Shown piece after piece: positions 11,326-19,641 of a DNA stretch of 64,000 nucleotides. How positions within the stretch are numbered: the first letter of the stretch is position 1; each line of letters opens with the position of its first letter. The notes beneath the pieces are model-generated. The model saw only the letters and a list, made by a program, of their open reading frames with translations. It was not told the DNA's origin and searched no databases. The position numbers and the translations under genes are program-made. The DNA comes from Vandiemenella viatica (lineage: Eukaryota > Arthropoda > Insecta > Orthoptera > Morabidae), in contig JARYHS010009186.1 of NCBI GenBank assembly GCA_031002005.1, forward strand, positions 106,800,829-106,864,828, in the 5' to 3' direction.

Positions 11326-12150
11326 TGTAACGATAAAGTGGCGTCTGCTAGTAGTGATAATGCACTAGCAGCTTGGTGTGGGGTAACTGTTGTTCGTCTC
11401 GGTATCAATGGATTGCAGGTTCTTCTACTAATAATTCACAAAGTTGCCATAGGGATAATCTTTCAATTTATTCACCGAACATACAATTACTAAACCACCA
11501 CCAACGATTATAATTGACCGTATATAAAAGCTATCCAGGACTTCTTCTCCTACAAACTGCAAGTTCTGAGCTACACTATTATCACTTGGTTTGGATGCTT
11601 TAGTTCAACGCCCACGAGTTCACTGCTATTTACGAATCACTGCAGTTTATCTGCACGATGGCGGCGTACTTATAATGTTATAAGGTTCTTCTACTAATAA
11701 TTCACAAAGTTGCCATAGGGATAATCTTTCAATTTATTCACCGAACATACAATTACTAAACCACCACCACCGATTATAATTTGACCGTATATAAAAGCTA
11801 TCCAGGACTTCTTCTCCTACAAACTGCAAGTTCTGAGCTACACTATTATCACTTGGTTTGGATGCTTTAGTTCAACGCCCACGAGTTCACTGCTATTTAC
11901 GAAACACTGCAGTTTATCTGCACGATGGCGGCGTACTTATAATGTTTCATCAGGTCCACATGATAGTACCAGACGCACCGCCAAACAATCACTGCCACCC
12001 AACCACTCGTGTCCGACCTCCAAGACAGTCAGTCACAGACTGTCTTCAACAATCAAACTCGTATCTTGCGTCACACTTTCAACAATCGGATCGTCCCGAT
12101 TCCACCGCTCAACATGAACACACACATGGCTTTTATACTGTCTCGCCACA
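11326..12150 (-). repeat. 5' LTR of the deleted gypsy-type element, with 266-bp internal duplication
   Basis: Same ends as its partner but 825 bases long. The block starting AGGTTCTTCTAC occurs at 11417 and again at 11683, exactly 266 bases apart, and 825 minus 266 equals 559, the length of the other LTR. The duplicated block runs to the TACTTATAATGTT motif. The duplication therefore arose inside this LTR after insertion, or in only one LTR. Confidence 0.8.
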
Positions 12151-12279
12151 AAATGTATTCAAAAACTTAACTTCAAAAATTCTCTCCACATGAATTACTG
12201 CTCACAAACAAAAAACCAAACACATTTCACTTGCTGTAATTAATATATAGTATGTTAAGAACCTGTACGTTTGTCTATG

Positions 12280-13562
12280 TACCAGGTGTGTAAATATGAA
12301 ACTGGAATTTGCCAATAGATTAGCTATCAATGCTGTTACCATCAGATTGCATCATTGTCACCATTTTCTTTTTTTGACATCTGACATCCATTTTTAACCC
12401 ACAACAATACAAGTTTCATACAACAGTGTAGTTTTCAATAATGTTGAACATTTTGAGTTTTGAGCCTTGAAACTACAATTTGCGGACATTATTGATTTCG
12501 TGTTACCATTTAAAGAAAGCTGCTGCAGAATGGCATCAAATCCTTGTCGAAGCTTAGGGTGAGCGTCCTCTTGGTAAATCACAGTATTTTGAGTGGTTTA
12601 AAAAATTCAAAAGTGGTGATTTTGACGTGAGAAACGAAGACAGTGGAAGACCTCCAAAGAAGTTTCAAATATTGTTGGATGAGGATGATGCCCAAATGCA
12701 AGAACAACTCACAGACCAATCAAATGTTACAAGGGATGTTGTCTCCACACGTTTAAAAGCGATGGGAAAGATCCAGAAGATGGGGAAATTGGTTCCATAT
12801 GAACTGACTGACAGACACCAAGAAAAACGAAAATCTACTTGTGAAATGCTGCTCGCCAGATATACAAGAAAGTCATTTCTCCATCGAATTGTGACAGGTG
12901 ATGAAAAGTGGATATATTTTGAGAACCCTAAGTGTAAAAGATCATGGGTAACTCCAGCTGAACCAACAACATCAACGTCAAGGCCAAATCACTGTGGAAG
13001 GAAGACAATGCTCTCTGTTTGGCGAGATCAAAATGGTGAGATCTATTACGAACTACTTAAAACCTGGTGAAACTGTTAATTCTGAACTTTATCAACAGCA
13101 AATGATCAATTTGAATCAAGCATTGCAGGAAAAATGAACAGAATACCAGAAAAGGCAACACAAAGTCATTTTGCTTCATGACAACTTTCATCACATACAG
13201 CAAAACCGGTCAAGGAAATGATTGAAGCGCTTAGTTGGGAGATACTGATGCATGAGGCTTATTCAACTGACTAAGCTCCATCCAATAACTTTCTCTTTAC
13301 ATTGATGGGACACTTGCTGAGCAGCTCTTCACTTCTTATGAAAATGTGCGAAAATGACTCAATGACTGGTTTGGGTCAAAAGAGAATTTTTTTTTTTTTT
13401 TTTTTTTTTTTTTGGAGTGGCATTCATAAATTTCCATATAGATAGGAAAAATGTATATCTAACAATGGGCAATACTTCAAATAAGGTACTTTGTACCATT
13501 TTTACACGAGAAAGGTGTATTTTTTATGAAAAAATTCCGGTTTCATATTTACGCGCCTGGTA
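12280..13562 (+). mobile_element. mariner transposon, decayed, TA-flanked
   Basis: The element proper is 12282-13560. The left end CCAGGTGTGTAAATATGAAA and the reverse complement of the right end CCAGGCGCGTAAATATGAAA are inverted copies for about 29 bases with three transitions. Each end is flanked by TA (12280-12281 and 13561-13562). Length 1,279 bases is typical of mariner. A poly-T run of 24 or more bases (about 13389-13414) is inside. It is inserted within the 3' part of the piggyBac element. Confidence 0.88.
12507..13400 (+). pseudogene. mariner transposase pseudogene
   Basis: The N-terminal region contains YFEWFKKFKSGDFDV and DSGRPPK, the HTH-to-linker region of mariner transposases. 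The catalytic part has FLHRIVTGDEKWIYFEN (first Asp intact) and KTMLSVWRDQNGEIYYELL. The second Asp region reads LLHDNFHHIQ in place of HDNARPH, and the third is frameshifted with a stop (13230-13290). One stop is also seen near 12560. Non-functional. Motif spacing suits the D,D34D class. Confidence 0.8.
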
Positions 13563-13757
13563 GACATACACTTTTAGAGAAGCTTTAAATTGAAAAACTT
13601 TAGATGTCAGTCTAACTGCATTTATTTTGTATCCGGGGTTTCAAAACACTGAGCAACAGCCGAAGGTCATCACACACTATGCTCCTGAAATATTCAGCAC
13701 ACAGCGAGTCGGGCTGCGTGTCGAACTCAGCAGCGCAGGTATCGGCTGACCATGGAC

Positions 13758-14014
13758 CTTTTTTTTTTTTTTTGCTGCTTTACGTCTCTCAACGGCGAGG
13801 TCTTTAGAGAATGGAAAGGATGGTGGCAAGGAATGGGAAGGAATTTGGCCATGGCCTTTTTAAGGAAGCATCCCGGCATTTGCCTGGAGTGATTTGGGAA
13901 ACCTTGGAAAACCCAAATCTGCATGCCCGGACGGGGATTCGAACCCATGGCCTCTCAGCACAGGTAGACAGCTTAAGTGATAACAAAGGAGTACTCAGTG
14001 AGGGATCTGCTGGG
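13758..14014 (-). repeat. tRNA-derived SINE
   Basis: On the minus strand the head includes CCATGGGTTCGAATCCCCGT, whose GGTTCGAATCC (13935-13945) is a canonical Pol III B box. It is followed by GGGCATGCAGATTTGGGTTT, a CAGGCAAATGCCGGGATG block, and a 15-base poly-A tail (T run at 13758-13772). This body is typical of SINEs seen in orthopteroid insects (family recall, not a search). The 5' boundary and the A box are not clear. It lies immediately inside the right end of the piggyBac element. Confidence 0.7.
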
Positions 14015-14249
14015 TAATCTCTAGCAGTCAAAGGGTTAATAGTTTGTGATTAGACTAAATTTTGATAATTCTGTTTCAGTTCAAACATACTTGCCTAAAA
14101 ATTCTTCCTTAACTATTCATTAATTTCATAAACATACTGACACTTTACAGTAACAAATGAGAATATTCTTAGGCATTGATAATAAGGAAGGATAGGAAAA
14201 GTAATGCAATTACCACAGAAGGGTATAAAGCTGATACATTAAACATTTG

Positions 14250-15630
14250 AATAGGAAAATAACAACTTACTAAAGCTGAGGATTAGAGATGGGCAAAGTG
14301 ACTCATTAAAAAGAGGGGTGCTCATTTGATCAGTCAGTGAAAAGAACTTTTGAATGATTCACTAGCTTACTTTAAATAAAAAGAATGGCTATTTCTATTT
14401 TGAAAGTTCTATCTGTTTTATTTACATTTAGATTGGTCTCATTTATTTTTCTATATATCCTGACATATTTTTCTTCCCTTAAATACTACCGGATTATTTT
14501 CATGTGGAAAAGGCCATTTACAAGAGTCAATTAAATATTTTTGGGTTTCTGGGAATTTTTGAGAGGGTAGTTTGATAATAATTACATAGTTAATTTTACA
14601 TTAATTTATTTATAGGTACCAACACAAAGTACTACCACTTTCACAAAACTTTTTGCCTTAAATCAAATGCAAGTTTCTGTCCACAAACAATATTTGAGAC
14701 TTTTTTCGTTCCGCAAACTACTTCCTTTTTCTGTGCAAATTTGCTCAGATTTGGAATATCGGTTCACTCGCAAATGACACATCTGTAATGCATAACAATG
14801 AAAAAATATCAAAAAGACATCATGCCATGATTATGTTTAAATGTGTGGTGTGGTAATTTATATACATGAGCTGTAATTTAGATTAAAAATGTAACAGAAC
14901 GTATATTACAATACATCTTACCAGAGAGAGAGAAATGGTTTGGTAGGTCAGTCAGACTCGAACGATCTTGCTCATCGCTGGCACTGCACCACTGGAATGG
15001 AGAATGACTTACCTGCTGCCAGAAAGAAAAGAATCAATGAATGAACTAGTTCTTCTGAACCTGTGGAGTAGAGAGCATAGTGGCTAACAGTGTAGAACAG
15101 AGAACGAACATAGGGACAGCAGTTGGCAATGCGTGGCACACACTGACAAAGCTGAAATGTTGAAGTTAGTTCAAATGAGACAGTGTGCCATTCAACACGC
15201 TGGCTAAACAAACATCTTAGGGACTCCAAGAAGAACTATCATTCATTTTTAGTGAGTATCAGCTCACTCGTTCTTTCAGAAGGACTGTTCAAAAGAACTG
15301 GTTCACTCCCGAATGACACATCTCTACTGAGGATTGCTGTGACATTAAACATGAAAAAACATACACAAGTAGAGCATTGTTGTTTGGGCTCATATCCCAA
15401 CTTCCACAATAGAGTAAGGTAGCTATCTGATGGAGGCTTGCAGAGCCTGTATCAGGCAGCTACATCCTCCATTAGGCAACTACACCCCTTGTCATGCAGC
15501 TGCTTGTTGAAGAAAGGATAGCAGCCTGAAAATTTCAATGATCTATTTGTGTACATGTTTTTTCGTGTTTCGACACCATAGCAGTCCTCACTTCCACAGC
15601 ATTGGTAAGAAGTGGTTTTTCTCCTATCTT
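14250..15630. repeat. Inverted-repeat (foldback-type) element interrupted by a hAT insertion
   Basis: The left arm is 14250-14283 continued at 15335-15365 (AATAGGAAAATAAC..., then CTGAGGATTGCTGTGAC and ACATGAAAAAACATACACA). It pairs with the right arm at about 15540-15630 (ACATGTTTTTTCGTGTTTCG, CATAGCAGTCCTCACTTCC, GGTAAGAAGTGG and on). The arms are imperfect. The hAT element at 14284-15326 splits the left arm, so this inverted repeat is the older of the two. The outer limits are approximate. Confidence 0.5.
14276..15334. mobile_element. Non-autonomous hAT-type element (1,043 bp) with perfect 8-bp target duplication
   Basis: The element proper is 14284-15326. It is bounded by CTGAGGAT at 14276-14283 and again at 15327-15334, an exact 8-bp duplication. 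Its ends are TAGAGATGGG and, at the right, ACACATCTCTA, giving a short inverted terminus TAGAGATGKG. No transposase is encoded. A second copy of the right-end sequence (GGTTCACTCGCAAATGACAC at about 14762-14781) sits in the middle, resembling the true end GGTTCACTCCCGAATGACAC at 15299-15318. The interior therefore has a partial duplication or is itself nested. Confidence 0.85.
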
Positions 15631-15799
15631 AATGTTTAATATATATAATTAGAAGAATGAAAGAAAGTGAAATGGAGGAGAAAAATATTCCTGTTCAAAT
15701 CTAAATTTCATGGATTTCAATAGAAAATTAAATTTCAGTCAATTTTTCGACAGTAAAACTACATCGTAAACATCTCAGAATATATGTTGCAAAAATTTT

Positions 15800-16306
15800 C
15801 TCAGCCCATTGATTCAATATGGTGGTTTTGGAGGGGACCAATCTGGATATTAAATACAGGAATTGGAGATGTTGCAAAGGAGAGCAGCAACATTTGTTTG
15901 TATGTTTGTAGAAATTAATCAGTAACTGATAAATGAAGGAGCTGGATTGGGGTCACTGGAAGAGATGTGAGTGGGCAGAATGCTGATAGTCTGCAATTGA
16001 TGTATTCATGATTGAGACTTGGAAGGAAATTCATAGAAGAATAAATAGTAATGCTGGAAGAGAAAAGATGACCATGACCACGATCTGGCATAAGAAACTG
16101 GCAAAATTTTTATTTGTGTGTATGGGAGTATTGGAATAAATTATCAATGGAAGTGCTAAATAATTTACAAAAACTAATTAAAGAATTTAAAACTAAGGTT
16201 CATATAGGGTAGTAAGATTTGGGTGGAGAAATTTTAATCAAAGAATTTAAGATTAAATCACGAACATATGCTCTATTGAAATTAAATTAACTATGAAACA
16301 AAATGA
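15800..16306 (+). mobile_element. LINE 3' fragment (CR1-like, AATTA-tailed family)
   Basis: Translated pieces in shifting frames match the better copy at 41864-42388: a stretch around LQRRAA-like residues (15868-15895), SVTD, then a KLIKEFKTKV ending (about 16170-16200). The 3' end CTCTATTGAAATTAAATTAA (16271-16290) matches the tail of that copy (CTCCATTGCAATTAAATTAA). The fragment is heavily mutated and stops about 45 bases before the exon B acceptor. Confidence 0.65.
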
Positions 16307-16337
16307 CAAAAACTAACAGTGGCTTCATAATACACAG

Positions 16338-16580
16338 GTGAAATGGGACTGACTGGATTACCAGGTATGCAAGGTAGCCCAGGTATTCCTGGTCTGCCAG
16401 GACCTCAGGGTGAAAAAGGTGAACAAGGTATTGCAGGGCCACCAGGAGTTTCAGGCTTTGATGGAGCACCAGGAAGGCCAGGAATAAATGGAGCACCAGG
16501 TCCAATTGGACCAAAGGGTGATGTTGGACCACCAGGACTAACTGGCGAACCAGGACCTAAAGGAGACAAAGGCTATCAAG
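16338..16580 (+). CDS. Type IV collagen alpha chain, exon B (27 uninterrupted Gly-X-Y triplets)
   Basis: Acceptor ATAATACACAG, donor GTAAGCC. Phase 1 in and phase 1 out, 243 bases. The translation is 27 perfect Gly-X-Y triplets with no interruption (for example GLPGPQGEKGEQGIAGPPG). Proline is frequent in both the X and Y positions, and Lys in Y often follows Pro or Glu, as expected for residues that get hydroxylated. The same gene as exon A, since the phases join directly. The reverse strand is also open here, but only as the mirror of the Gly/Pro-rich repeat. Confidence 0.94.
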
Positions 16581-17193
16581 GTAAGCCAGCTCTTAGTAAT
16601 ATCCAAATAACTCTATAAATGTTTCACAAAGGATCATTTATTAACATGTTTTAATATGGTATCAAGTCAACATTTAAGAGGACAAGTATCTGCTAAATCT
16701 GTTTTTGTATGTGTTTCGTTAGTACTCTTGTTGAAGTTCTATTTTTTAGTTAAAGCATCCCAAAGTCCCAACAGGAAAAAACCTATTTGTTGCGCAGTGC
16801 ATATTGCTTTATTTCTATTCTTTTTTCCTATAACTATGACTGATTTTTTCAGTCCTTTATTCCTTCCTATAGCTTTCCAATAGTTTCATATCCATGTAAC
16901 TAATTACACAATCATGTTTCGGATTCCTTGATCTTTGTCTCTTCACAGCTCTTTCCTATCACTGCACCCTCTATTAACAAATTTCCAGTCCCAGTCACTA
17001 TGTCTTAAAATATGAAACCTTTCTTTACTTACCATCTCCAAAACATGTCAGTTTCATCCTTCATTGGTTCTTTCAGTTTTTAACATTCTTATACAGTGCA
17101 GATTTGTTTATTTTGTCCATCCTGAACATCAGCTTTACTTCCTTAAAGCATTATTATTGCAACAATGACAATGTTTTGACAATGTCCTCTCTT
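16581..17193. other. Intron after exon B without a recognised feature
   Basis: AT-rich and pyrimidine-rich intron. Open frames are short and without domains. Confidence 0.4.
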
Positions 17194-17290
17194 GTCTTCA
17201 CCAGATAAACTTATCTTGCTATCGAGAATTTGCAAGATCACAGTGATGTTACAGATTCTTGATAGCAAGATAAATTTACATGATGAAGAC
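17194..17290. repeat. Compact hairpin, 39-nt arms and 19-nt loop
   Basis: Arms 17194-17232 and 17252-17290 are inverted copies with 33 of 39 positions paired, centred on ATCTTGCTATC / GATAGCAAGAT. Weaker pairing continues outward. It has the size of a small RNA precursor stem, but it could equally be a tiny foldback repeat. Expression evidence would decide. Confidence 0.6.
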
Positions 17291-17459
17291 AACATAGGAT
17301 GTAGAAATGTTGTCATCATTTTATAAAAAAATATCCTGCTGCAACCCTTGAAGACCATGTTGTATTTATTCACATAGCATTATTGTCGCGTTGCAACCGG
17401 GGCAGGTGTGAATTCGAAGGTTACTTGTCAATGAACACAGCACTTAAACTGAGAACAGG

Positions 17460-17528
17460 TTTATTGAGAACTCAAACATACACGCAGCACTGACTGCCTC
17501 TTGGGCAGAATGCTCTTCTATTTATACA
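17460..17528 (-). promoter_or_regulatory. LTR core promoter and polyA signal
   Basis: TGTATAAATAG (17518-17528) is a good Pol II TATA box. AATAAA (17460-17465) follows downstream, so the R region likely starts in between. The same pair recurs in the other LTR (22833-22901) and in copy 2 (36088-36156). Confidence 0.7.
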
Positions 17529-17640
17529 CAGATAGAACGTACTAGAGATTACAAGAGTAGTTAACAAGTAGAAGTTACAAGTGACCTTAGGAAACATGTA
17601 GAATCTTCTGGAAATAATAAACAGAATTAAATAATTTTTG

Positions 17641-17710
17641 TCAGTGGGCGGGATTGAACCGGCGACCTTCGGTACCGCAATTCGTGACGCTACCCGCTGC
17701 GCCATGCTGG
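17641..17710 (-). other. tRNA-like module in LTR (A box and B box)
   Basis: On the minus strand TGGCGCAGCGGGTAGCG (17688-17704) fits a Pol III A box, and GGTTCAATCC (17651-17660) fits a B box. They are spaced as in a tRNA, and a possible T arm surrounds the B box. It starts about 30 bases into U3. It is not a plausible functional tRNA, because the acceptor stem and anticodon arm do not fold well by eye. The same block lies at 23014-23083 and 36269-36338. Confidence 0.65.
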
Positions 17711-17738
17711 CAGACGGTACACTGGCGTTCATGCGGCA

Positions 17739-17770
17739 TTGCTCCCTCTCCTGAGGAAAACAGCGTCCCG
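17739..17770 (-). promoter_or_regulatory. Polypurine tract before the 3' LTR
   Basis: On the minus strand CAGGAGAGGGAGCAA runs directly into the LTR start TGCCGC, as required for plus-strand priming. Confidence 0.7.
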
Positions 17771-17773
17771 CTG

Positions 17774-19558
17774 TTAGATTTCTTTTGGGGCACGCTGAAG
17801 TGTCCTGGATCTTGATCTTGTCGTGGGTCCTCTGTATGGCAGTTCTGGAGGGCCCCTCCTGGTTGTACTATTATCTTCCTGTCCGACTTCCTCAGTATCC
17901 AAACCGTCCTCAGAGTCCTTGAACAAGAAGCTGGTTGTGCCTAGCTGCTCGTCAGGATTGTAGTAAGGCTTCATGCGGAGGACGTGAACAATGTCCCTTC
18001 GCTTTCGTCGTTTCGAAGACGGCTCATAATCCTCGACTTCGTATGTGACGTCTGACCGGCGGCGTATGACACGATACGGACCAAAGTACCGCTTCAGTAA
18101 CTTTTCTGATAGCCCAACCTTCCGGACAGGGGTAAAAATCCATACGAGATCTCCTGGGTTGTACGCAACAGGTCGGTGCTTGCCGTCATACCGCTGACGG
18201 TCCTTCTCCTGGGTGGCCAGTGTTCGTATGCGAGCCAGCTGTCTTGCTTCTTCGACCCTGGTAATGAGCTGTTTTATATAGTCATCCTGAGTGTCGTCCG
18301 GCTGGAATGGGAACAGCGTATCCATTGTGGTCTCAGCTTCACGGCCATGGAGCAGAAAAAACGGAGTGAAGCCTGTCGTATCTTGCCTTGCTGTATTATA
18401 AGCAAATGTGACCACTGGCAGTATTGTATCCCAATCCTTCTGCTCAACATCCACATACATCGACAGCATATCGGCTAATGTCTTGTTGAAGCGTTCTGTG
18501 AGACCGTTTGTCTGAGGGTGGTATGCAGTTGTCATCCTGTGGACAACGTCGCATCTTGACATGACCTCTGATACTAGTCTTGACTGGAATACCTTTCCAC
18601 GATCGGATATCATCACACGTGGTGCTCCATGCTTCAAAATAATGTCTTCTACTAGAAATTTTGCAACCTCTGGAGCTTCTGCAGTCGGCACAGGTTTGGT
18701 GACAGCGTAGCGCGTGAGGTAGTCGGTGCAGACTATTATCCATCGCTTACCGGTTGTCGACTTCGGGAACCTCCCCAAAAGGTCGATCCCAATTCGGTGG
18801 AATGGAACTGCTGCAGGTGGAATTGGTACTAGATGACCTGGAGGTAATTGCGGCACATGTTTCCGTCGCTGGCACTCTTTACAGTGACTCACATAATGCT
18901 TGACAGATCGGTAGAGACCCTTCCAGTAATACCTGCGTCTGATTCGGTCCAGGGTCTTCACAAATCCCAGATGACCGGATATTGGAGCGTCGTGGAAATA
19001 CTTGAGAATAGCTGGCTGGAGATGAGCTGGAACGACCAGAAGCCACTTGGGGCCTAGTGGATCGTAGTTGTTCTTATACAATGTCCCATCTATCAATTGA
19101 AACCCTCCTTTGGCCGGTTCTCCTTTCTCCAAGGCGTCTATGGTTCTTAATAACTCTGAATCTTCCCTCTGTTCAGCTGCAACGTCACCTAATTCAGCGA
19201 GGGCTGAAATTCCATTCATGCTGTTGTGTTCTATTAAAGGATTCCTTGAAAGGCTGTCGGCATCCTTGTGTTTGCGTCCGTTTTTGAATACCACCGTGAC
19301 GTCGTACTCTTGAAGTCTAAGTGCCCATCTTGCTAGTCGACCTGATGGATCCTTCAAGCTGGTTAGCCAACATAAAGAATGGTGGTCTGTTACGACGGTG
19401 AAAGGTTTGCCGAATAAATACGGACGAAACTTGTTGATAGCCCAGACAACTGCGAGGCATTCTTTCTCGGTTGTAGAGTAGTTTATCTCGGGCTTAGAGA
19501 ATACTCTTGATGCATAGGCTATCACCTTCTCAGCACCTTCCTGAATTTGCACAAGCAC
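17774..19558 (-). CDS. Gypsy pol, 3' part: RNase H and integrase
   Basis: An open frame of 594 codons from its first Met, but the real frame enters from upstream, since this is the continuation of pol after a frameshift near 19660-19675. Residues 1-100: RNase H, with AVVWAINKFRPYLFG and VVTDHHSL. About 185-235: integrase HHCC zinc finger (GHLGFVKTLDRI, HCKECQRRK). About 255-380: integrase core, with GIDLLGRFP, VMISDRGKVF and TNGLTERFN giving the D,D,E positions. About 490-530: a GPF/Y-like module (KRYFGPYRVI). It acts in reverse transcription (RNA removal) and in joining the cDNA to the host chromosome. No chromodomain and no env follow. Confidence 0.9.
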   Translation of the reverse strand: MLVQIQEGAEKVIAYASRVFSKPEINYSTTEKECLAVVWAINKFRPYLFGKPFTVVTDHHSLCWLTSLKDPSGRLARWALRLQEYDVTVVFKNGRKHKDADSLSRNPLIEHNSMNGISALAELGDVAAEQREDSELLRTIDALEKGEPAKGGFQLIDGTLYKNNYDPLGPKWLLVVPAHLQPAILKYFHDAPISGHLGFVKTLDRIRRRYYWKGLYRSVKHYVSHCKECQRRKHVPQLPPGHLVPIPPAAVPFHRIGIDLLGRFPKSTTGKRWIIVCTDYLTRYAVTKPVPTAEAPEVAKFLVEDIILKHGAPRVMISDRGKVFQSRLVSEVMSRCDVVHRMTTAYHPQTNGLTERFNKTLADMLSMYVDVEQKDWDTILPVVTFAYNTARQDTTGFTPFFLLHGREAETTMDTLFPFQPDDTQDDYIKQLITRVEEARQLARIRTLATQEKDRQRYDGKHRPVAYNPGDLVWIFTPVRKVGLSEKLLKRYFGPYRVIRRRSDVTYEVEDYEPSSKRRKRRDIVHVLRMKPYYNPDEQLGTTSFLFKDSEDGLDTEEVGQEDNSTTRRGPPELPYRGPTTRSRSRTLQRAPKEI

Positions 19559-19641
19559 TGCACCGATCCCATAACCGCTGGCGTCAGTGTGAAGTTCAGT
19601 TTCTGCATTCTCGTCGTATAAGGCTAGAACTGGTGCGGAAG

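Larger units (their letters stand above)
10502..12150 (-). mobile_element. Internally deleted gypsy-type LTR element (two LTRs, 265-bp interior)
   Basis: Two long direct repeats (10502-11060 and 11326-12150) enclose only 265 bases. Read on the minus strand each repeat begins TGTGGCGAGACAG and ends CGTTACA, the TG...CA rule for LTRs. The interior starts directly with TGGCGACCTTGACAGG (11325 down to 11310), a primer binding site of the TGGCGAC type used by 412/mdg1-like gypsy elements. It ends with CCAAGGAGGGT (11062-11072), a short polypurine tract. Flanking tetramers AAAG (10498-10501) and AAAT (12151-12154) could be an imperfect 4-bp duplication. No coding sequence remains, so it resembles a TRIM-class element. 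Confidence 0.8.
9217..14039 (+). mobile_element. piggyBac-type transposon with nested insertions, flanked by TTAA
   Basis: The left end is TTAA (9217-9220) followed by CCCTTTGACTGCT. The right end is AGCAGTCAAAGGG followed by TTAA (14036-14039). The 13-bp terminal repeats are perfect inverted copies, and TTAA is the diagnostic piggyBac target. The element proper is 9221-14035. Its own sequence is only about 1.6 kb. The rest is a gypsy-derived element (10502-12150), a mariner (12282-13560) and a SINE (about 13758-14014), all inserted after it landed. The transposase has lost its catalytic core. Confidence 0.9.
17384..17738 (-). repeat. 3' LTR of Gypsy copy 1
   Basis: On the minus strand it starts TGCCGCATGAACG and ends CAACGCGACA. 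In order it holds a tRNA-like segment (17641-17710), a TATA box (TGTATAAATAG, 17518-17528) and a polyadenylation signal AATAAA (17460-17465). The AATAAA lies about 55 bases after the TATA box. Confidence 0.95.

Noticed and set aside
16287..16532. Open frame on the minus strand opposite collagen exon B (similar ones at 40088-40390 and 53453-53671)
   Set aside because: It is the mirror image of the Gly/Pro codon pattern (GGN/CCN), which gives Pro/Gly or hydrophobic repeats on the reverse strand. The plus-strand frames have proper splice sites and phases.
17641..17710. A genuine tRNA gene
   Set aside because: It lies in an LTR and recurs in each LTR, and no convincing acceptor stem or anticodon loop is visible. 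Reported as a tRNA-like module.
17472..17732. An 86-codon open frame in the LTR, repeated at 22845 and 36100
   Set aside because: It lies within non-coding LTR sequence over the tRNA-like block and promoter. Its repetition only reflects LTR identity.
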